Origin: JAZDRH01 sp047470865
GTDB taxonomy: Bacteria > Pseudomonadota > Gammaproteobacteria > Pseudomonadales > Pseudomonadaceae
Direction: 5' to 3'
NCBI RefSeq assembly: GCF_047470865.1
Contig: NZ_JAZDRH010000008.1
Span: 1-64,000, forward strand
Length of the DNA: 64,000 bases
The notes below the pieces were generated by a model. The model saw only the letters and a program-made list of their open reading frames with translations, did not search any database and was not told the DNA's origin. The translations under genes were made by a program, and so were the position numbers. Positions 42,134 to 50,537 of this stretch are shown here, one piece after another (the stretch's first letter is position 1; every line of letters starts with the position of its first letter).

Positions 42134-43141
42134 ATGAACATCATGGCTTTGATACTTCGCATTTTGCTGTCACTCACCCTCCTAGTAATGAGTATATGGG
42201 GCGCTTTAGCCTTGCATTATCAAGAACCTTTGGAGCCTATTTGGACGCGTGCGTTAATTGCACTATGGTCAATTCTTAGCCTGCTGTCTTTATTTAGTTT
42301 GTGGCGTAAACGTTATCTGATTAACTTCGGCTATTTCTTACTGATGTTCTGTATGTTGTTGCTCTGGTGGAGCAGTATTAAACCAACACACGAAAAAGAT
42401 TGGGCTGACGACGTGATGCACATGGCCTCGGGGGAAGTTAAAGGCAATCTAGTTACTGTGCATAACGTGCGCAACTTTAAATGGCGTGCGGAAGATGCCT
42501 ATATTCCCAAATGGGAAACACGCACCTATGACCTTACTAAAATTCAATCTATTGACCTCTTTACCTCACACTGGGGAATCGAGGCCATTGCCCATGTTTT
42601 GGTAACCTTTGGTTTTAGTGATGGGCAGTTCATTACCTTTACCGTTGAAATTCGCAAAACCAAAGGGCAATCTTTTGATTCGCTTGCTGGATTTTTCAAA
42701 GCTTACGAACTTAGCATTATTGCCACGGATGAGCGTGATGCGGTTGGTGTACGCCCTAATGTGCGTGGCGAAGATACCTATTTGTATCGCCTCAATATGC
42801 CAAAAGAAACCATGCGCCAACTATTTACGGCTTATATTAAGAAAGCCAATGATTTGGTCGAACAACCACAGTTCTATCATACCATCACAGCCAACTGCAC
42901 AACGATAGTGTTTGACATGATGGAGCATATCTCTGGAAAAATGCCTTTTGACTATCGTGTGTTGGCGACAGGTTACTTACCTGAGTATGTGCAAGACCTT
43001 AACGGTTTTTACGCAAAAGACGTACCATTAGAAGAATTAACACAAAAAGGCTTAATTAATACGCGTTCTAAAGCCGCTATGAATTTAAATACTTATTCAC
43101 AGGACATTCGCCGAGATGTACCTGGCTGGCAAACGCCTTAA
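42134..43141 (+). CDS. DUF4105 family membrane protein
   Basis: A 335-residue protein with three N-terminal hydrophobic segments (about 5-25, 40-58, 63-80), then a soluble domain of DUF4105 type. The conserved Asn-Cys pair is in TANCTTIVFDMME (Cys255), preceded by a candidate His in QFYHTIT, as in cysteine-peptidase-like folds. It is 2 bases from the lipase-like lipoprotein, so the two probably work together in the envelope. Enzymatic activity is only suggested by the motif. A bidirectional terminator follows. Confidence 0.82.
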   Translation: MNIMALILRILLSLTLLVMSIWGALALHYQEPLEPIWTRALIALWSILSLLSLFSLWRKRYLINFGYFLLMFCMLLLWWSSIKPTHEKDWADDVMHMASGEVKGNLVTVHNVRNFKWRAEDAYIPKWETRTYDLTKIQSIDLFTSHWGIEAIAHVLVTFGFSDGQFITFTVEIRKTKGQSFDSLAGFFKAYELSIIATDERDAVGVRPNVRGEDTYLYRLNMPKETMRQLFTAYIKKANDLVEQPQFYHTITANCTTIVFDMMEHISGKMPFDYRVLATGYLPEYVQDLNGFYAKDVPLEELTQKGLINTRSKAAMNLNTYSQDIRRDVPGWQTP

Positions 43142-43144
43142 TCA

Positions 43145-43175
43145 AAAAAGCCCAGTTCATAGAGCTGGGCTTTTT
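43145..43175. terminator. Bidirectional terminator between convergent genes
   Basis: AAAAAGCCCAG and CTGGGCTTTTT pair perfectly around a 9-base loop, with a T run on either strand. It separates the plus-strand DUF4105 gene from the minus-strand lipoprotein gene. Confidence 0.85.
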
Positions 43176-43186
43176 ATACAAACACC

Positions 43187-43582
43187 TTAGAAGTTATATT
43201 TAATCTTCCACTGCCCATTATCTTTAATCAACATCCCTTTTTCGGTATGGGTTTTATTATTTTTATAGATTATAAGCAAAGTAACATCGGCGCTCAGTTT
43301 ATCTTCACTGTATTCAATACTGCTGAGCTTCATTGACTTAATACCACCATTTTTACTATTTTCATACTCAATATTTTCTGAAAAAGCCCTTTCAACATTT
43401 TGCAGTACCTCTTCTGAAGTACCTTCAGGAAAGTAAATTAATCCGAGCACATCCTTGGTATTATTGTTGATCACTCTAGCTTCTAAATCGCTAAATAGTT
43501 GTTCTGGCGTATCTTGATTCCCACCACAACCTGTTAATACAAAAATAGCCACTAACGCACTTACAAACAGTTTTAATTTCAT
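43187..43582 (-). CDS. DUF4878-like small lipoprotein
   Basis: 131 residues with a signal peptide and lipobox LTGC (about residue 19), then an NTF2-like/DUF4878 domain starting TPEQLFSDLEARVINNNTKD and ending with GQWKIKYNF, the pattern of small lumazine-like export proteins. It is related to the genes at 43618 and 45911 (shared beginning of the mature part and W-K-I/V end). Likely periplasmic-side lipoprotein; role unknown. Confidence 0.75.
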   Translation of the reverse strand: MKLKLFVSALVAIFVLTGCGGNQDTPEQLFSDLEARVINNNTKDVLGLIYFPEGTSEEVLQNVERAFSENIEYENSKNGGIKSMKLSSIEYSEDKLSADVTLLIIYKNNKTHTEKGMLIKDNGQWKIKYNF

Positions 43583-43617
43583 CTTTACTTCTCGTTCAAA
43601 AGTTAAACAACGGTTAG

Positions 43618-44019
43618 TTATTCAATCTTTATTTTCCAATTATTTTGACTTTTTTGCAGTAGCCATTGTTCCTTAATTTTTTTATCGTGGGCATAAATAA
43701 AGATCACTTGAGCAATAGCCTGAGTATTGTCGGCTGCATACTGAATATCAGCTAACTCAATAGAAGCTAACGGCCCATGTTCAGCCAATAGCTGGTTGAA
43801 TTTTAACTGTAGCCCTTGGCTAATTAAGCCAATTAACTCTTGGGGTACATCTTTATCTGAAACATAGAAAAGCAACGCAGCTTTTTGCGTATCCTGTGTC
43901 ACAACGGCTTCTTGATAAGCCTGAACTAAAGCTTCAGGTGTTTCTGTTACAGGCTGTGAACATGCACTCAGCAACAGCATTAAAAACAAGCTAATAAAGA
44001 TTTTGCTTTGAGTTAACAC
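43618..44019 (-). CDS. DUF4878-like small lipoprotein
   Basis: 133 residues from GTG 44019, which has GGGAG seven bases before it and puts the signal peptide at the start; a longer frame from 44052 would place 11 polar residues first. Lipobox LSAC at about residue 20, then TPEALVQAYQEAVVTQDTQK and a C-terminal NWKIKIE. It is a paralogue of the preceding lipoprotein and of 45911. Function unknown. Confidence 0.72.
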   Translation of the reverse strand: MLTQSKIFISLFLMLLLSACSQPVTETPEALVQAYQEAVVTQDTQKAALLFYVSDKDVPQELIGLISQGLQLKFNQLLAEHGPLASIELADIQYAADNTQAIAQVIFIYAHDKKIKEQWLLQKSQNNWKIKIE

Positions 44020-44092
44020 ACAACTTCTCCCTTGTTTGCAGCCCGCTGACATAACAGCCTATCAGCGAGCCTGACCACTTCAACAAAATAGT

Positions 44093-45844
44093 TTAAATAG
44101 CGTTAGATTTAGCGAGCTGCAACTTTTCGTAGGCGGCAAGTAACGCTGCGTGCATGGGTAAATTGCTAAAATCCTCATGGATAGCGAATAATCCATGGAA
44201 ACGTTGCTCACCTTCTATATGATCAAGTGCAGTTTCTAATACATCTTCACCATACATTCTGGCAAAAGCAGGTAAGTACTGCTGATAATCACGCTCTTCA
44301 TCCAAAGCTAAGTTTAAGAGCTGAATTAGGCAGCGATAATAATTGTGGCGCTGCGCACTAAAGACTGATTCATTAAATGCCTGCGCCCATTCTGCCCATG
44401 ACAAAGCAGTGTCAAGGTCACCACCGGCTAAAGCCAGCATGGATTTTAGCTCACCGATGCGTAAGCTACTCCACGCATTATCTGAACCAAACGCCAGCCC
44501 TAATAATTCACCGATAAGCACAGCATCATCAAAGCCTTCTGCATCTAGCTGCTCAATTAAAGCTAAATACTGCTCTTCATCCCACGCTGTAGTCGGCAAA
44601 TTTAAGAGCGTTTCACGTAAATGCTGCCCCATATTATTGTTTGCTAGGGTGAGGTCTTCTGTCAGATAGATTTCTGACAGGCTAGGCACCAGAATACGGC
44701 AAGCATCTACGCCCAGATGGTTATAATCAGCAATATAGACTTCGGCATTATTAGCCGAAAAAATCGCCATTAAGTTAGCAAACTCTTCTTGCGTTGAACC
44801 TTTAAAGCTCCAGTCAACAAATGGATAATCAGCTTCTTCTTTAAATAAATCCCAAGATACTAAACCACTAGAATCCGTAAAGTGTGTTTCAAGGTTGGTG
44901 TAGTCGGCTACTTGCTCGTTATCAAAGGTAGGCTCAGGGAACACATCCAACTGTTTCAAGCTACGCCCTTGCAGTAACTCAGTTACGCTACGCTCTAAAG
45001 CAACACCAAAGTCTGGGTGGGCACCAAAAGAAGCAAAGCAGCTGCCATTATTTGGGTTGAACAGCACAACACAAATAACTGGAAACTCGCCACCTAAAGA
45101 GGCATCGTAAGCAAAGATAGGGAAACCTTGGTTTTCTAATGCGGCTATTGACTCTTGTACCTGTGGATAACGCGCTAAAACAGCTTCTGGAATTTCAGGC
45201 AGGCTAATGCCTTCACATAAAATACGGTTTTTGACACTACGCTCAAAAATTTCAGACATAGCTTGCACATGAGCTTCCGTAGGATTATTTCCCGCCGACA
45301 TGCCGTTTGACACATAAAGATTACCAATAATATTCATTGGAATATAAATCACTTGCTGATCACTTTGGCGCACAAAAGGCAGCGCACAAATACCCCGCTG
45401 AGCATTATTCGATTGAATATCTACTAGGTTACTGGCTGTTAGTTCATTTTCTGGATCATAGAACTCACGTAGAGCCTCGTCTAAAATGCCTTCTGGCAAA
45501 CTATCATCAGCAGGAATAGCAAACCACTTTTCTTGGGGATAGTGTACAAAATCCCCTTCTGCAATTTTTTTGCCTAAATAATAATCTGCAAAGAAATAGT
45601 TACAGGAAAGACGCTCAAGATACTCACCCAGTGCTGACGCCAGTGCAGCCTTTTTGGTCGCACCTTTACCATTGGTAAAGCACAAAGAGCATTGCGTATC
45701 ACGAATATGCACTGACCACACATTAGGCACAGGATTCAGCCATGAAGCTTCTTCAATAGTAAAGCCCAAGGCTGAGAGCTGAGATTGGAAACGGGCAATA
45801 CTATCTTCTAGGGCGGCATCTTTGCCAGGGATAAACGTCTGCAT
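44093..45844 (-). CDS. ycaO: YcaO, accessory factor of ribosomal protein S12 methylthiotransferase RimO
   Basis: 583 residues, matching E. coli YcaO (586) nearly word for word at the start (TFIPGKDAALEDSIARFQSQ) and in WSVHIRDTQCSLCFTNGKGA. Residues about 60-400 are the ATP-binding YcaO domain (GKGATKKAALASALGEYLER). The C-terminal about 180 residues are helical repeats. In E. coli it affects beta-methylthiolation of S12 Asp88 by RimO; the chemistry is unsettled. It is not beside a peptide-precursor gene, so a RiPP role is unlikely. Flanked by small exported DUF4878-like genes. Confidence 0.93.
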   Translation of the reverse strand: MQTFIPGKDAALEDSIARFQSQLSALGFTIEEASWLNPVPNVWSVHIRDTQCSLCFTNGKGATKKAALASALGEYLERLSCNYFFADYYLGKKIAEGDFVHYPQEKWFAIPADDSLPEGILDEALREFYDPENELTASNLVDIQSNNAQRGICALPFVRQSDQQVIYIPMNIIGNLYVSNGMSAGNNPTEAHVQAMSEIFERSVKNRILCEGISLPEIPEAVLARYPQVQESIAALENQGFPIFAYDASLGGEFPVICVVLFNPNNGSCFASFGAHPDFGVALERSVTELLQGRSLKQLDVFPEPTFDNEQVADYTNLETHFTDSSGLVSWDLFKEEADYPFVDWSFKGSTQEEFANLMAIFSANNAEVYIADYNHLGVDACRILVPSLSEIYLTEDLTLANNNMGQHLRETLLNLPTTAWDEEQYLALIEQLDAEGFDDAVLIGELLGLAFGSDNAWSSLRIGELKSMLALAGGDLDTALSWAEWAQAFNESVFSAQRHNYYRCLIQLLNLALDEERDYQQYLPAFARMYGEDVLETALDHIEGEQRFHGLFAIHEDFSNLPMHAALLAAYEKLQLAKSNAI

Positions 45845-45910
45845 GCGAAAGGCACTCTCAGCTAAAATAACAATAAGCTCAGAGTATATACGTAACCCTC
45901 GTGCGGTGGA

Positions 45911-46303
45911 TTAAATTTCCACTTTCCATTGCCCTTGAATATTAACTAAACGTAGTGAGTCGCTATCACGTGTGCCGTCTGCAAACTCAAGTTGAATTTG
46001 CGCACGAGCGCGTTTGCCTTCTTCAATATAAGTAACTTGGCTAGTTTTAATACTGGTTAAGCCGCCTTTACTGGCAGATACGGCTTGGGCTTTTTGCACC
46101 ATAACATCAACAATTTTGGCAATAGGCAGCGTTGTGAGTACGCCTGCTTCTGTGTTTTGCATATAGACAAAACTTTCGGCAGTAGCGGTATCGCCAGCGG
46201 CGGCTGCACGGATAAAGCTTTCGGAGACAAACTCAGGTGAAGCAAGTACCTGTCCTGTTAGTAGGAGCAACACAAATACAAAGCACGATTTCAGACGCAG
46301 CAT
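45911..46303 (-). CDS. DUF4878-like exported protein
   Basis: 130 residues with a classical signal peptide (probable cut after VLA at about residue 21) and no lipobox Cys. The mature part begins SPEFVSESFIRAAAAGDTAT and ends GQWKVEI, the same layout as the two lipoproteins on the other side of ycaO. Predicted soluble periplasmic NTF2-like fold. Function unknown. Confidence 0.72.
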   Translation of the reverse strand: MLRLKSCFVFVLLLLTGQVLASPEFVSESFIRAAAAGDTATAESFVYMQNTEAGVLTTLPIAKIVDVMVQKAQAVSASKGGLTSIKTSQVTYIEEGKRARAQIQLEFADGTRDSDSLRLVNIQGQWKVEI

Positions 46304-46366
46304 AAGACTGTTCCCCTGACAGACTATTCACCTGAACTCTAGCATAAGGATTATATATAAAACTTG

Positions 46367-47293
46367 TCACAGTCTATCTTTCTGTAACGCAGAGTAAAGC
46401 ATATCTAAAAAGGCGCGTGTTTTGGCTGGTAGTAATTTACGTCCAGGATAAACAGCCCATGCTGGACTACTGGGAAAACACCATTTAGGCAGAATACGTA
46501 CTAGTTTACCTTGCAGTATGTCAGGCGTGACATAGTCTTCTGGCACCGCAATAATGCCTCGCCCTGCTTTGCCCAAACGCATAAGAATTTCTAGTGAATT
46601 AGCGGTTAGTTGCCCTGGCGGAACATGTTTCCAACGTTCTTCACCACAGCACAAGTCCCAAGCAGCTGGCTCGCCAGTGCGGGCTAGCAGCCGCACGGCC
46701 TGATGATGAAATAGCTCATCTGGCGTTTGTGGCTCACCATGCTCATAAATATAGCTAGGAGCTGCATACAAACCAAATGACACATCTAACAGATGCTTGG
46801 CTACTAACAGTGAATCATCAGGTAACGCGCCCATACGCACGGCGACGTCAAAGCCCTCACTGAGTAAATCAACCCGACGGGCCGAAAGATCTATTTCTAA
46901 CAGCACCTTAGGGTGCATGGCGGTAAAGGCCGCTAACATGTCAACCAACATTAAATTGGCAAAATCACTCGGCATAGACACGCGCAACCGACCGGAAGGC
47001 TGTGCTTGACGATGCAAACCTAAATCTTGGGCTGCTTGTAATTCATGCGCGATATGTTTGGCATGTTCTAGTACTTGCTCTCCTAGCTCTGTTACCGATA
47101 GACGTCTGGTAGTGCGTAATAATAGCCGCTCCCCCATCTGCTCTTCTAGCAGACTGATACGACGAGAAACCGTCGATTTAGGCATTTTTAGCTGCTCACT
47201 GGCTTGTGTAAAGCTACTGGCTTCCACCACAGCGGCAAAAATAATAAGGTCATCCGCACTTAATTGTTCCAAATTTGAAACATTGATACCCAT
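46367..47293 (-). CDS. LysR-family transcriptional regulator
   Basis: 308 residues. The N-terminal winged helix (about 12-70: SFTQASEQLKMPKSTVSRRI, then LEEQMGERLLLRTTRRLSVT) is followed by a substrate-binding domain (about 95-300; GRLRVSMPSDFANLML). It is divergent from the azoreductase gene with a 73-base shared promoter region, the usual layout for a LysR protein controlling its neighbour. An electrophile or quinone signal is likely from context, not shown by sequence. Confidence 0.9.
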   Translation of the reverse strand: MGINVSNLEQLSADDLIIFAAVVEASSFTQASEQLKMPKSTVSRRISLLEEQMGERLLLRTTRRLSVTELGEQVLEHAKHIAHELQAAQDLGLHRQAQPSGRLRVSMPSDFANLMLVDMLAAFTAMHPKVLLEIDLSARRVDLLSEGFDVAVRMGALPDDSLLVAKHLLDVSFGLYAAPSYIYEHGEPQTPDELFHHQAVRLLARTGEPAAWDLCCGEERWKHVPPGQLTANSLEILMRLGKAGRGIIAVPEDYVTPDILQGKLVRILPKWCFPSSPAWAVYPGRKLLPAKTRAFLDMLYSALQKDRL

Positions 47294-47366
47294 TTAGACC
47301 CTCTAATCAAGTGTTAAATCCAGATATAGAATAATCCCAAGTTTTACACAGAATCGAGATCATTGA

Positions 47367-47969
47367 ATGAAAATTTTACAAATCAACTCCAGCGCTCAAG
47401 GCAATAACGGCAATTCAACAAAGTTAGCTAATCAAATCAGCCAAGCCTTGCTGGCTAAAAACAGCCAAGCTACACATAGTGTGCGCGATTTAAGCATAAC
47501 ACCTGCTGATGTCGTTGATCCTGCGGGGTTGGCTGCGTTATTTACACCAGAAGAACAACGTACTGCTGAGCAACAAGCACGTGTTGCCCGCGATGACGTA
47601 TTGATTAAAGAAGTGCAAGAGCATGATGTCTATGTAATTGGCGTGCCTATGTATAACTTTGGCATACCTGCACAACTGAAAAGCTGGATTGATGCTATTT
47701 GCCGTGCCCGCGTAACTTTTCGCTATACCGAAAATGGCACTGTAGAAGGCTTATTAAAAAACAAAAAAGTGTATTTAGCCTTTGCTCGTGGTGGTGTTTA
47801 CCGTGATAGCGATCGTGACTCACAAATTACGTATTTACGCGCAGTGCTCGCCTTTGTTGGCATTACCGACGTACAGCCTATCTATGCTGAAGGCTTACAA
47901 ATGGGCGATGAAATGAAAGCCAAAGGCTGGGCAGTTGCTGAGCAAGAAATTGCTCAATACGTTGCCTAA
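47367..47969 (+). CDS. azoR: FMN-dependent NADH-azoreductase / quinone reductase
   Basis: A 200-residue flavodoxin-fold enzyme. The N-terminal phosphate-binding part ILQINSSAQGNNGNSTKLA, the MYNFGIPAQLKSWIDAI core and FARGGVY are AzoR hallmarks. It reduces quinones and azo compounds with NADH via bound FMN, protecting against electrophiles. The pirin gene follows 27 bases later with a clear AGGAGA RBS, so they form an operon under the divergent LysR regulator. Confidence 0.92.
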   Translation: MKILQINSSAQGNNGNSTKLANQISQALLAKNSQATHSVRDLSITPADVVDPAGLAALFTPEEQRTAEQQARVARDDVLIKEVQEHDVYVIGVPMYNFGIPAQLKSWIDAICRARVTFRYTENGTVEGLLKNKKVYLAFARGGVYRDSDRDSQITYLRAVLAFVGITDVQPIYAEGLQMGDEMKAKGWAVAEQEIAQYVA

Positions 47970-47996
47970 TTAGCCTCTGCACCTCAGGAGAACAGC

Positions 47997-48860
47997 ATGA
48001 AAACTCAAGCTGAAGTCGTTACACAAGCTCGCACCATAGAGCAAATTGTTCAAGGACAACTTACTTCCGATGGTGCAGGTGTAAAACTGACCCGTTTCTT
48101 TGGCCACCACTTACAACGGCGTTTAGACCCCTTTTTAATGCTGGATGCCTTTGGTAGTGATGATCCTGATGACTACATTGCAGGCTTTCCTGATCATCCT
48201 CATCGTGGTTTTGAAACCATGACCTACATGATTAAAGGGCGTATGCTCCATCGCGATAGCCAAGGTAATGAAGGGTTGTTAGAAACAGGTGGCATGCAGT
48301 GGATGAGTGCGACCCGTGGCGTAGTGCACTCGGAGATTCCACAGCAAAAAGAAGGCATAATGCAAGGTTTTCAACTGTGGACCAACCTAGCCGCCGCTAA
48401 CAAGATGGATGCGCCTTGGTATAAAGATTTCCAAGCGCAAGATTTACCACGCTTTGCAACTGCAAACGGTGGTGAAGTCATAGTCATCGCGGGCCAAAGC
48501 CATGGCGTGCAAGGGGCGGTTTCTCGGCCAACCACTGAGCCTTTAATTTTAGATATCCATCTAAAACAAGGTGAAACATTCACCCAAGCCATTGGTAGCG
48601 CATTTACTATTTTCGCCCAAGTTTACGAAGGTGAAATTGATGTACAAGGGCAACCCCTTAAAGCACAGCAAATGGGCATTTTCGCCCCAGCTACACAAGC
48701 TGATGGTGTGGTTTTTACGGCAAAAGAAGACAGTCGAATTTTGTTAGTGGCAGGTAAACCGCTAAACGAGCCTATCGAACAATATGGTCCGTTTGTCATG
48801 AACAATAAAGAGCAGATTTACCAAGCAGTAAATGACTATAGAAACGGCTTGTTCGGCTAA
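47997..48860 (+). CDS. Pirin-family bicupin protein
   Basis: A 287-residue pirin. The N-terminal cupin metal ligands are in FPDHPHRGFETMTYMIKG, with the later MSATRGVVHSEIP; the C-terminal cupin has ILDIHLKQGETFTQAIG. E. coli YhhW and other pirins have quercetin-2,3-dioxygenase activity and bind Fe. Pairing with azoreductase and LysR is a common aromatic/quinone stress cassette. A terminator follows at once. Confidence 0.92.
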   Translation: MKTQAEVVTQARTIEQIVQGQLTSDGAGVKLTRFFGHHLQRRLDPFLMLDAFGSDDPDDYIAGFPDHPHRGFETMTYMIKGRMLHRDSQGNEGLLETGGMQWMSATRGVVHSEIPQQKEGIMQGFQLWTNLAAANKMDAPWYKDFQAQDLPRFATANGGEVIVIAGQSHGVQGAVSRPTTEPLILDIHLKQGETFTQAIGSAFTIFAQVYEGEIDVQGQPLKAQQMGIFAPATQADGVVFTAKEDSRILLVAGKPLNEPIEQYGPFVMNNKEQIYQAVNDYRNGLFG

Positions 48861-48865
48861 TTAGC

Positions 48866-48888
48866 AAGGGGCTTAAAGCCCCTTTTTT
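48866..48888. terminator. Terminator after pirin gene, shared with convergent gene
   Basis: AAGGGGCTT and AAGCCCCTT form a compact stem followed by TTTTTT. The stop codon of the convergent minus-strand gene (48873) lies within the hairpin. Confidence 0.8.
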
Positions 48889-49523
48889 ACTTTAATAGCC
48901 TTACCCAGTGCAAATAGAATTTCATCTACACGCCTTAAAAAATCAGGTTGTTGCACCTGAATATTTTGTTTGATCCAATCTTTATACTCTTGTATGCCCC
49001 TTAAATTACTTAAAGAGGTGCCCTGTTTACAGAAACCAACAAAGACTGAATCTTCTTGATCTATATGACGAAAGCAAACAAATGCACGTAATACATGCTG
49101 GTCAACAATAACTTCTAGCTCATTTACTAGGTGGCGTCCCAATTGGTTAAACACTAATCCTGTTTTTGCATTTAGTGGTTGATTATGCCCTGCCTCTTTA
49201 GCGCCTCGCACAATATGTTTTATTTTTACAAGATCACCATTTTTCCATAGGACAGCATAGAACAGCTTTTCTAGAGGCGTTATCAGCTGTGTCTTAACAT
49301 CCAATTTTAAAATGCCCTCAACAAAATACTCATCGCATAATGTCTCTATCTCTTTATCACTAAGCGTAAGACCTTCTAGCTCTGGGTATTTAGTGCGATC
49401 TAGTTGATTATTTTTTAACACACTATGTACATCCATAATGCTGTCTAAACAGGCTAACGTATTAGCTGTTTTCAGCTTACCAAAAACCGTTGCTAGTAAC
49501 TTTTTTGCTTCATTTATTTGCAT
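48873..49523 (-). CDS. Hypothetical protein, TIGR02391-like helical protein
   Basis: A 216-residue soluble, lysine-rich protein without signal or membrane segments. The C-terminal half (HNQPLNAKTGLVFNQLGRHL, FVCFRHIDQEDSVFVGFCKQ) contains no motif I can name firmly. The RBS is weak and base composition is AT-rich. It stands alone between the pirin operon and coaD, so it may be a recent acquisition. No function proposed. Confidence 0.65.
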   Translation of the reverse strand: MQINEAKKLLATVFGKLKTANTLACLDSIMDVHSVLKNNQLDRTKYPELEGLTLSDKEIETLCDEYFVEGILKLDVKTQLITPLEKLFYAVLWKNGDLVKIKHIVRGAKEAGHNQPLNAKTGLVFNQLGRHLVNELEVIVDQHVLRAFVCFRHIDQEDSVFVGFCKQGTSLSNLRGIQEYKDWIKQNIQVQQPDFLRRVDEILFALGKAIKVKKGL

Positions 49524-49648
49524 CTTTTAATACCTTTTCCCTAGCTACTTGCAATGATTAGAATTGAACAACTACATTAGTATTCTTTGCGTGTCGCAGC
49601 GCTGTGCGCTACTATTCGCCCACTTTTATAAAAGCAAAAGGACGTACG

Positions 49649-50128
49649 ATGACCCGCGTACTCTATCCTGGCACATTTGATCCTATTACATTAGGGCATG
49701 CCGACCTTGTTGAACGTGCTGCTCGTTTGTTTGATGAAGTGATCATTGCAGTTGCAGCTAGCCCCAAAAAGAAACCACTATTTAGCTTAGAAGAACGCGT
49801 TGCTTTAGCCAAAACGGTAACAGCACATCTGCCTAACGTGCAGGTAGTAGGTTTTAGCAACCTATTAGCGCATTTTGTTAAAGACATTGGTGCAACTGCT
49901 TTTGTTCGTGGTTTACGGGCTGTTTCAGACTTTGAATACGAGTTTCAATTAGCGAACATGAATCGCAAACTTGTACCCAATGTTGAAAGCATGTTCCTAA
50001 CCCCATCAGAAAAGTATTCCTTTATATCTTCGACATTAGTGCGCGAAATTGCCGCACTTGGTGGCGATATTACGGAATTTGTTCACCCCGAAGTTGAGAA
50101 AGCGCTTCGCGATCGTTTTAAAAACTGA
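49649..50128 (+). CDS. coaD: Phosphopantetheine adenylyltransferase
   Basis: 159 residues from ATG 49649 (AAAGGA upstream; the open frame begins earlier without an RBS), the usual CoaD length. Nucleotidyltransferase T/HxGH motif in YPGTFDPITLGHADL; the adenine-binding loop is ISSTLVREIA. It catalyses the penultimate CoA step, ATP plus phosphopantetheine to dephospho-CoA. The ferredoxin gene follows as in Pseudomonas. Confidence 0.97.
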   Translation: MTRVLYPGTFDPITLGHADLVERAARLFDEVIIAVAASPKKKPLFSLEERVALAKTVTAHLPNVQVVGFSNLLAHFVKDIGATAFVRGLRAVSDFEYEFQLANMNRKLVPNVESMFLTPSEKYSFISSTLVREIAALGGDITEFVHPEVEKALRDRFKN

Positions 50129-50239
50129 TGTAAAACAAGCATGCCCAGAACTTTAGGTGTGTTTTTTCTCTAGTTGAGGGATAATTTGCTTGTTGATATC
50201 TATTTCTTGTCTCATTGTTGAGACACGAGGAGTTTGAGC

Positions 50240-50491
50240 ATGTCTCTCACAATCACTGACGACTGCATTAACTGCGACGTGTGCGAGCCAGAATGTCCGA
50301 ATAACGCTATCTCTCAAGGCGAAGAGATTTATGAGATTGATCCAAATCTCTGCACCGAATGCGTTGGGCACTATGATGAGCCGCAATGTCAGCAAGTTTG
50401 TCCTGTCGATTGTATTCCACATGATGAAAACAACGTGGAAAGCAAAGATGAACTGATGCAGAAGTACTTGATTATTACTGGCAAAGCCTAA
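50240..50491 (+). CDS. YfhL-family 2[4Fe-4S] ferredoxin
   Basis: 83 residues from ATG 50240, with GAGGAG eight bases upstream. The first cluster motif is CINCDVCEPECP. The second, CTECVGHYDEPQCQQVCPVDC, has the extended loop of Allochromatium-type ferredoxins. It carries electrons at low potential; partners unknown. The coaD-ferredoxin order is conserved in Pseudomonas. It ends at a strong terminator. Confidence 0.93.
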   Translation: MSLTITDDCINCDVCEPECPNNAISQGEEIYEIDPNLCTECVGHYDEPQCQQVCPVDCIPHDENNVESKDELMQKYLIITGKA

Positions 50492-50504
50492 CCAGTAAGC
50501 AATA

Positions 50505-50533
50505 AAAAATGCCTTCTTAACGAAGGCATTTTT
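50505..50533. terminator. Bidirectional terminator
   Basis: AAAAATGCCTTC and GAAGGCATTTTT form a perfect 12-bp stem with a 5-base loop, between the convergent ferredoxin and Na/Pi cotransporter genes. Confidence 0.88.
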
Positions 50534-50537
50534 GTTT

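Noticed and set aside
44093..45844. RiPP biosynthesis locus because of the YcaO domain
   Set aside because: The protein matches housekeeping E. coli YcaO over its length and no precursor peptide or dehydrogenase is adjacent.
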